Below are positions 1 to 6,700 of a stretch of 10,241 nt of DNA, piece after piece. The position numbers were made by a program, and so were the translations under genes. Source of the stretch: Phoronis pallida (Eukaryota > Phoronida > Phoronidae); assembly GCA_028565715.1 (NCBI GenBank), contig JAOXYC010247679.1, forward strand, positions 1 to 10,241, written 5' to 3'. The notes beneath the pieces are model-generated. The model made no database searches. It was not told where the DNA came from and saw only the letters and a program-made list of their open reading frames with translations. Position 1 is the stretch's first letter; every line of letters begins with the position of its first letter.

Positions 1-1034
1 TCTTTGTTTATTTAGTTCTTTTCTGTCCAAGTACTTATTAGGCTATCTTTGTATTTTCAGTTTACCGTATATGAACCGTTAACGAACGAAAGAATAAAGG
101 TTCATGGTCAAAGCCGCCCTGTCTCATTTTATCTCACACACCATTCCGAATGATTTTAGGTTATTTTTGCCTAAAACCATTCAAAATGGAAAGATGAAAT
201 CGTTACTTTATATCTGATGTATTAATTTTCATTTTAAATTTTTTATTTCATAATTTGGTTGTGTTACTGCAACACACAGTTCAACTTCAATCACCATTCG
301 AGCAGAAACTTTAAACAATTTTTGTTAAAAATAAAAAAAAATATCTGTAACCCTGACTGTGACTTAAATAGCAACAAAAAAAGACCCTTCTAATCACAAA
401 TTAGCTTAAATTTGAATAAGAAATGAGGTCAATAAATAACCTCCAAAATCAAAAAAGATTAGTTAAGGTATCATAGTATAATATGATAAGACACAGATTA
501 GGCTATGACTGAACCTGAAAGATACAGGAAGAAGGTAAAACCTCCAGTCAACATTCACAAACTGTTTGCAGTTCATGGCAAGTATTTTCATTCACAATAA
601 CAAAACACTGACTGTCTTTAACCATGAGCACAAAACTCAAAAACATTTAGCATGCATGAACACGTTTTGACCAGGAAATTCAGACCACCCATTTCTTTCA
701 ATGTTAAAACTAGGTGGCACAGGATATTCAAAATACAATCTTTTATCTAAGGATGCTTTAGAATAAGTGGCTGGCATCTGCAGAAACCAACCCAGCAATT
801 TCCTGGAAGTGGTAGCAACCAACAGATTCAAATGGAAAGCCCTTGTTGACGCCCCATGCGCCTCGCCAGTGTGAAGGGGATAGATAGATAGATAGATAGA
901 CAGATTGATATTACGCTTTGGGCCGATACCAGTACCACAACTCTCAGACTGACATTGTAACCCTCAGACTGATATTGAGCTCAATATGAAAGTAACCATG
1001 GTATAATTTTGATATACATAATATGTTTTTTCAG
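1..1034. other. No assignable gene; intergenic, or intron of a gene extending left
   Basis: The stretch is AT-rich with scattered stops in all frames. I see no thioredoxin motif, no WCxxC and no KDEL-type end on the - strand. Apart from the GATA microsatellite at 879-900, a small duplication of ctcagactga at 939-979 and a weak candidate exon at 61-153, nothing stands out. The 5' regulatory region of the + strand MARVEL gene may be here, but no promoter motif is convincing. Confidence 0.6.
879..900. repeat. (GATA)n microsatellite
   Basis: Five perfect GATA units plus GA, just after a GC-richer segment. Confidence 0.95.
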
Positions 1035-1160
1035 ACTAAGAATATGGCTGACTATGACACTCCAGCCCCTACACAAACACCGAGTCAAGAAAATAAGGGT
1101 TTAGGTTGTCACCTATCTTATGTCAAAAGTATTCCTGGAATCCTCAAAATAGTGGAAATT
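1035..1160 (+). other. MARVEL gene exon 1 (5' UTR 1035-1043, then coding)
   Basis: A tttttt-cag acceptor ends at 1034 and a GTAAGT donor begins at 1161. The exon encodes residues 1-39: a polar Pro/Thr/Gln-rich cytoplasmic N-terminus, then the start of membrane segment 1 (GILKIVEI). The 5' boundary is inferred from the acceptor match only. Transcription could instead start nearby without splicing. Confidence 0.7.
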
Positions 1161-3133
1161 GTAAGTCTCTCTTTTTAAGATCAATAAGAATATAGAATCA
1201 TGAAATATAGCTTTTAAGTTTTCAGCAACATTTTAAATCCTTCTCCTGTTTTTGATTCAATTTTGCTAGAAACAACTTTAGACAATATTAAGCCATTCTG
1301 TCATTTTGTAATGAAAGACAGCGAAACTTTCTATAATTTGTAAAATAGTCACGCTAAACAAATGTGTCCACGGCAAGTGCAACGCAAAGTTCAGACAAGC
1401 AATAGTTTATTTCCTAACTAATTCTGCCACCAGGGGGAGGTAAGGTAGCCGTGATAACCAGAAAAGCGACTGGTGCTGGCCCATCGACATAAGGAACATG
1501 TATGCCAGGTTTCGTCAAAATCCGTCAAGCGGTTTTTAAGAAAAAGTGCGGACAAGCAATTGTCAATTTCCGAACCAATTCTGCCACCAGGGGGAGTAAG
1601 GGTAGTTGTGACGACCCGAAAAGTGACTGGTGTCAAAGTATGCCAAGTTTCTTTTCGACCGAAAGGCTGACTACAATATGCGACCACAAGTGGACGCATA
1701 AAAAAACAGTAACACATCTAGACTTTTTGACAATTCAAGTTGCTGTTTCTTTCCTAGTTTATAAATGACAAATAAGTGCAATCATTAACCAGACATCACA
1801 TTAAAGAATCGTTAAATACAAACATGCCAATGAAAGTGGCATATTTTTCAATACATGGAGATTGTTAAAAATTCTATAATTGAACATTTGCATAAAAACC
1901 TGAATTTATTCCTTTTTCAGGTATTAGGCCTAATAACCTTTATTTGTGCTAGTGTAAATCCAGTCTGGATTCATCCGATATTTGGTGGGGGCTTTGTACA
2001 GTTCACCAGTATCACTGCGGTTATCATATGCGCTGCCGTCTTTGTATTCAAAGTCAGCAATCTGATTAGCAAGATTCCTGGACCCATACTACTAATAGTG
2101 AGTTGTACTTTAATTATTACGACAAATAAAAAAAAAATCAAATTGTTATTTATTATGATAATTTAAAAATTGTAATGAGGTTATCTTTTACTAATTACAA
2201 CAAATAAAAAATAATAGCGATTCTGTGTTTATTATTATGATAAATAAAAATTATAGCATGCTGTAATGTTATTATTACGACAAATAAAAATAATAGCAAG
2301 TTGTATTTTTATAATTATGATAAATCAAAATTTTAAGGAAGTTGTCCTTGTATTATTAGGATAATAATTGTGGCTGCTTATTTATTGTAGTGTGAAGTTC
2401 AAAATGAACACAATACTTTTTAAAGATACTCTCTCTACATTGGTCCAAATCCGGCATCTGATATAAAGCTCACAAATCACACCTTACAGATTTTTAAAAA
2501 AATGTTCTCAAATGCAAGTAAGTTATGATCCACAAAGGACTCGTACACAAAATCTCTAGTTGATTTGTGCATTGATGCCGAATTAGGACCAACGCAGAGA
2601 AAGTATATCTTTAAACATAAATAACATTTTCAAATGTACACCGCACATAAACATCCGAAGTTAAGCACACAATTACAGCAACTTAATCAATTTTCCCTAT
2701 CTCGTTTGTAGGAATTCATCACCTACATAATAATTACTGTCTGCTTCATAATATCCGGTGCAGTTGCGGCATGGAGATCTACATTCACATACTGGGGCAA
2801 CGACGGGACAGGAACAAAAGTATACAGCTCTGACCCAATCGTTGCTGCTGCAGTAAGTCCCACATTTTTCAGCCTTATAAAAGTTATCCCTTTTTGCTAG
2901 TAAAAGCATTACATTTATTTTCATTTTATAAAGTTGACTCAAACTAAAATCTTTTTTTTGTTTTGTTACAGGTATTTTCATTTGTGTGTGCGGCTGTGTT
3001 TGGTGTTGACACAGCCTTGGCTTTAAAAGCATGGTTAGTTGGAAGAAACTCCAGGCCCGCAGCAAACAACGACCAACCCACCAACACTACACAGGAAATG
3101 GGCCCACCTCAAGATGGGGACCAGCGATACTAA
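1044..3133 (+). CDS. MARVEL-domain four-pass membrane protein, plasmolipin/CMTM-like (4 coding exons, complete)
   Basis: The coding exons are 1044-1160, 1921-2097, 2712-2852 and 2972-3133. All join in phase 0 through GT...AG introns of 760, 614 and 119 nt and give 198 residues plus TAA. Four hydrophobic segments are visible at about residues 33-51, 64-82, 93-118 and 141-163. They are separated by a short loop, a lysine-bearing turn and a polar loop containing YWGNDGTGTK, and are followed by a hydrophilic Asn/Thr/Pro/Gln tail. The length, the four-segment layout, and a last segment reading AAVFGVDTALALKAW are typical of MARVEL proteins of the MAL/plasmolipin/CMTM group, which act in vesicle sorting and at membrane appositions. 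The start ATG has A at -3 and G at +4 and follows an acceptor-like tract ending at 1034, so a non-coding 5' exon probably lies upstream. Which family member this is cannot be told from the sequence alone. Splitting the exons at phase 0 inside the membrane segments supports the model. Confidence 0.85.
1375..1665. repeat. Dimer of a ~157-bp repeat in MARVEL intron 1
   Basis: Two head-to-tail copies are seen. gacaagcaat occurs at 1394 and 1551, and a 20-nt block centred on gccaccaggggg starts at 1420 and at 1577; both pairs are 157 bp apart. Further shared blocks are gaaaag-gactggtg and tatgcca-gtttc. The second copy lacks about 19 bp before tatgcc. The GC content is higher than the surrounding intron, suggesting a dispersed repeat or satellite monomer rather than local slippage. 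Short open frames here are by-products of the repeat. Confidence 0.85.
1921..2097 (+). other. MARVEL gene exon 2
   Basis: The acceptor cctttttcag ends at 1920 and the donor GTGAGT starts at 2098. The exon encodes residues 40-98: the rest of segment 1, the loop with NPVW and FGGG, segment 2 and the first part of segment 3. A 40-bp tandem array starts right at its donor. Confidence 0.85.
2101..2380. repeat. 40-bp AT-rich minisatellite in MARVEL intron 2
   Basis: The motif [tac]aaat[ac]aaaa recurs at 2201, 2241, 2281 and 2321, exactly 40 bp apart. A related copy is at 2121 and a decayed one around 2161, giving six to seven units. Each unit has the plan agttgta-ttattatga-taaataaaaa-taatagca. The first unit overlaps the GTGAGT donor of exon 2. 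Confidence 0.88.
2419..2615. repeat. 197-bp inverted repeat, MITE-like, in MARVEL intron 2
   Basis: The left arm, about 2419-2479, and the reverse complement of the right arm, about 2561-2615, share tttaaagata, ctct-c--ttggtcc, cggcatc and cacaaatca in the same order. A loop of about 80 nt separates them. A clear target duplication is not visible, so it could be a foldback element or an old MITE. Confidence 0.75.
2712..2852 (+). other. MARVEL gene exon 3
   Basis: The acceptor tttgtag ends at 2711 and the donor GTAAGT starts at 2853. The exon encodes residues 99-145: most of membrane segment 3 (EFITYIIITVCFIISGAVAA) and the predicted exoplasmic loop rich in Gly/Thr/Tyr. The polypyrimidine tract is weak compared with the other acceptors of this gene. 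Confidence 0.82.
2972..3133 (+). other. MARVEL gene exon 4, coding part with stop
   Basis: The acceptor, a T-rich tract ending ttacag, finishes at 2971. The exon encodes residues 146-198: membrane segment 4 and a cytoplasmic tail with NTTQEMGPPQDGDQRY before TAA at 3131-3133. The last codons and the stop form the first unit of a 26-bp tandem triplication. The 3' UTR probably runs to one of the AATAAA hexamers at about 3268, 3361 or 3372. Confidence 0.82.
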
Positions 3134-3192
3134 ATATCCTTGGGGACCAGCGATACTAAATATCCTTGGGGACCAGCGATACTAAATATCCT
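3116..3192. repeat. 26-bp tandem triplication over the MARVEL stop codon
   Basis: Three practically perfect units begin at 3116, 3142 and 3168, each reading ggggaccagcgatac then taaatatcctt. The first encodes the last residues (GDQRY) and the TAA; the other two lie in the 3' UTR. Because 26 is not a multiple of 3, changes in copy number after the stop leave the protein unchanged. Confidence 0.95.
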
Positions 3193-3351
3193 AAGCTACA
3201 GATTGTATTATCGAATCAGAGCCTGTGAAACATAACACCAGATATTTTAATATCAAAAGTTCTCAAAATAAATAGCTACATCACTACTTAGCTATATGTA
3301 AAAATTGTAAAACTTTTGAATTGAGGCAAATTGATCATTTTCCAGTGTTAA

Positions 3352-3366
3352 ATTTACCTCAATAAA
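3352..3366. repeat. 15-bp direct repeat matching the DNAJC10 exon I splice donor (copy 1)
   Basis: The word atttacctcaataaa occurs here and again at 3652-3666, exactly 300 bp away. The second copy is the end of exon I with its donor (TTTATTGAG then GTAAAT on the - strand). It may be a target-site duplication flanking the inverted repeat between the copies. Confidence 0.8.
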
Positions 3367-3377
3367 GCTTGAATAAA
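3361..3377 (+). terminator. Candidate polyadenylation signals for the MARVEL gene
   Basis: Two AATAAA hexamers, at 3361-3366 and 3372-3377, lie about 230 nt after the stop codon. Another is at about 3268. Which one is used cannot be told from the sequence. Confidence 0.45.
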
Positions 3378-3608
3378 AACAACAAATGTTTTTAAGCCTG
3401 ACATGTTTCGATGTCCTCTACCATTTTCCGACGTATAATGAACAAATAAGTCAGTCGGCTGCATACAAAATTCAATCAGTAAACATTGCAATGAATGACA
3501 AACAAGATTAACATATGAATACATTCAACACACAAGGGTAAGAGACTCCTGTGACAATTGACATTGAAACATGTCATGCTTAAAACCATTTTGTTGTTTT
3601 TATTCAAG
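3368..3608. repeat. Inverted repeat between the convergent genes, AATAAA in each arm
   Basis: The left arm 3368-3415 and the right arm 3560-3608 are near-perfect reverse complements, both starting cttgaataaaaacaacaaa and continuing with tttaagc-tgacatgtttc-atgtc. The spacer is about 144 nt. The left arm gives AATAAA on the + strand (3372-3377) downstream of the MARVEL stop. The right arm gives AATAAA on the - strand (3604-3599) downstream of DNAJC10 exon I. Confidence 0.88.
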
Positions 3609-3657
3609 ATTTTATAACCTTCATAAGTCAAAAACATTTTGGCAGGATTATATTTAC

Positions 3658-3759
3658 CTCAATAAACTCCAGGATAGCTTCAGATGAGTGATGTCCACTG
3701 AATTTATGAGGAATACTCTCGTTGTAGAAGATTGTTGTCGGGTATGAGCGAATGTTGTA
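3658..3759 (-). other. DNAJC10: DNAJC10 exon I (last visible exon)
   Basis: The acceptor cttttctag ends at 3760 and the donor GTAAAT begins at 3657; phase 0 at both ends. Its 34 residues YNIRSYPTTI...EFIE hold the cis-proline strand and the final helix of the WCPPC domain. No - strand exon for the next domain is found between this exon and position 1. Confidence 0.9.
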
Positions 3760-6700
3760 CTAGAAAAGAGAAAATATCATCAAAATATTGTCATTTTATA
3801 TGGAAATAAAATATTCTTTATGTATTTTTTTAGAGTATTATCTCTTTACAAAATGGTGTTTTGTTTAAAACTTCAGTTAAAACCACTAGCAAGTGCAAAA
3901 ATGCAAAAAAAATATTGTTATCTAAGTTTTAACATCGATAACAATATTTTTTTAAATTAACAAAATTACTTAATTTGTAAACAAAAAATAATTGATTTTA
4001 TTTTCATCCAAACAGAATAAAATATTGTTTTATTATCTAGTAGTAAGTTCAAAGTGTAGTTTGTGTGTCTTCATGTAATAAAATAATGAAACATTCAGAA
4101 TGATCTGACAAGATACCGTATTGCATAGATTAGCATGCACTGTACAATCAACAGTTCCAAAGTTGATGTTTGGCCCAGCCATCTTGGATGTCTTTCTGAA
4201 GATGGGCAATAATCTCATACATGGTGGACACCACTGAAACAAACAACAAATTGTACTTGATTAGGGAATTTTCTCTGAAAATATCCACCACCCTTACAAC
4301 TATTGATGTCATTTTGAACACCACCATGTTTTTATTTAATTGAAAAGACAGAACAATTTGGAACTGATCTGGGAATCCAACCCAGGCCTCTTGATTGCCG
4401 GTCAGATACTCTACCATCTAAGCTAACCAGCTCCTACTATTTTCTGAGCTAATTTTAATGCTATAAGCCAGTATAGTAATTACCCCATGAGTGGCGCTGT
4501 GACTTTTTCACACAAGGATTTAGTTTGCTGTTTTAAAGCATTTTAGACCGCAGTCAACTAAGATCTCCCAGATCAGTTCCGAAATTTTCTGTCTTCAATA
4601 TTTAGCACTTTCGGCCAGTATACAGTCAATCATTTATTTGTATGTTTTTATTCAAGATGACTTACATCCTACAGTACTAATTGAGCTGAAAGTTCTCAAA
4701 TTCTGGCAAATATATCTTAATAGTGTAGAAAATCCATCAGGATCGCATCGACATACCTATGGTCAAAAACATTTTGTCACTGAAAAACGTTTATCTGATG
4801 ACCCATGCGCAGCTAGACTACTCTCAAACCCATGCTGAAGGCATGGTTTTGGTCTGAGAAAAGTGTTGGTCATATTCAAGACAATGCCTTCTTCTCATAT
4901 CATCATTACATCATGCCTACATTTTAATTATGGTTTAAATTTAATTGATTAGTGCATCATGATCGTATTTAAGTAACATAATGATCTACTCACAGGTGCG
5001 AAGAAATCAACGAACCACAGTTCACCATTAGTTGTGACAGGGTTCGGGAAGTCATCAGGTCCCAGGGCTCGGACAGGGGTTTTAGAGCTGTCTTCAGCAA
5101 ACACTGCAATATCATGGGCTGTTTGCCGACCTGTGAGTGAAAAAGTATTGTTTTGTGTTAGAATCCATAACCATTTTTTTGTAACGAAAGACTACCTAAA
5201 AAATTCTTGTTAAAGGGAATCCTGCTTTTCAAAACTTTTATGATGCTAAAAATTAACATCCTATACTAGTATTTACTCAGTACAAAATACTTTTAAAATC
5301 AGAGCCTTCATTGTTGTATTTTAAAAGATTAAGAAGAGTAATTTTCAATCCAATCACTTTATGTCTCTGCTACATAACACATATGTCTATCAAAACCATT
5401 GGGAGTAGGTAAATTCCAATTCCAATTTCAAATTCATTTTATCACACAACTACCCTTGTCTTCAATCTAGTAACAGATTTGATAAATATCTATAATTTTA
5501 TAACATTCTCAAGATGTTTCTAATAGATTGATGTTTATTGATGTGTGCTAAAATGATTCTCAATTTCAATGGGAGTAATACAACCTTTCATTAAACAACC
5601 TTCAAAAATTCAATAAAGGGTTATATTTCTCCCCATGAATTTGAGAATCAGTATTTACATACCATGGTGAATCTCATGGCCTCCGCCTTGTTTAAATAAA
5701 GCAAACGTGGGGAATGTGTGAACGTGTAGTTCATTGCATAGTGTCCTCATGAGACGACAGTCAACGCGACCAACCTAAAATGTTTACAAATAATGTATCG
5801 AGTAAAAGTTAAAAAGTAGAATTTTTAAACACTATTAAAGTCACACTATCACAGGACAGTAATTTATAAATTATAATAATAATAATAATAATGAATAATA
5901 ATAATCTGCCATATATGTTATCACTAAATTCTTCTACATGGAAATTTTTCTTGATAACTATGTGACTAGCACTTCAACTGCACGCACTGCAAGTAAAATT
6001 GTGAGTCACAGTGTTTTCAAGATAACTGTCCATGTACAAAAGTATTGTGGTTAACTACAATGCCCACAATGCTAAAACTAATTGTTTTGCTGTTGTATCT
6101 TTACAATTCCTAAACTTAATTCCCTTCTAGAGCACAAGAACGTGGTCCGGCAACTTATGCATATTCAAGAATATGTCGTTACTAAGCAATGTTGGAATAC
6201 ATTGTTACTTAAGCTATGGTCACAATGGAGCCACGATGGGTCTTCGACGGGTTCATGACAAGAATTTTGACACGTCCCACAATCATCGTACGATGATCGC
6301 ACGACCGTCGTGCAATTTTTGGTCCATCGTACGACGGTCTTTCGATGAAAAATCTTTCGGGGCGATAAATTCATCCAACCAATTTTATCCTCACGACAAA
6401 TCTGTCGTGAGCTCATCGTAGACCTGTCGTGAGTTCATTGTGACCACAAACGTATTTCATCGTACGGCGGTCCCACGATGAAGTAAAAAGTTCATCATAC
6501 GACAGATCTGTCGTGAGCTCCATTGTGACCGTAGCTTTAGCAACCTAGTCCTCACCTCAACATTATCTAACAAAGTTGGTAATTTCTTAAACTCCAGGTT
6601 AGGAGTTTCATCATCCATGAAGTAAATCAACCAAGATGGCTGTCTCTCCAGTCTGACGCCTTCCAACGTTTTCTTGAGTTCTGCCTCGTTCAGAGAGCCA

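Noticed and set aside
495-530. - strand acceptor (tgtatctttcag) that might start the missing DNAJC10 3' exon
   Set aside because: All frames after it close within 17 codons and none resembles a thioredoxin domain or an ER-retention end.
637-831. 64-codon - strand open frame
   Set aside because: No domain, no splice context tied to DNAJC10, no thioredoxin motif, and ordinary length for chance.
1418-1768. Overlapping open frames on both strands
   Set aside because: They arise from the 157-bp dimer repeat and have no protein-like features.
2697-3065. 122-codon - strand open frame
   Set aside because: It is antisense to MARVEL exons 3 and 4 and the intron between, where the + strand has a continuous splice-supported protein.
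4360-4434. Functional tRNA gene
   Set aside because: Two extra acceptor pairs, C at position 33, a mismatch in the anticodon stem and an altered box B argue for a SINE head.
4638-4838. 66-codon + strand open frame
   Set aside because: Lies in a DNAJC10 intron, with no recognisable motif. It shares the words tttttattcaagat and gtcaaaaacatttt with 3597-3640, so it is likely repeat-derived.
6165-6421. Open frames on both strands
   Set aside because: They lie mostly inside the 325-bp MITE and reflect its palindromic sequence.
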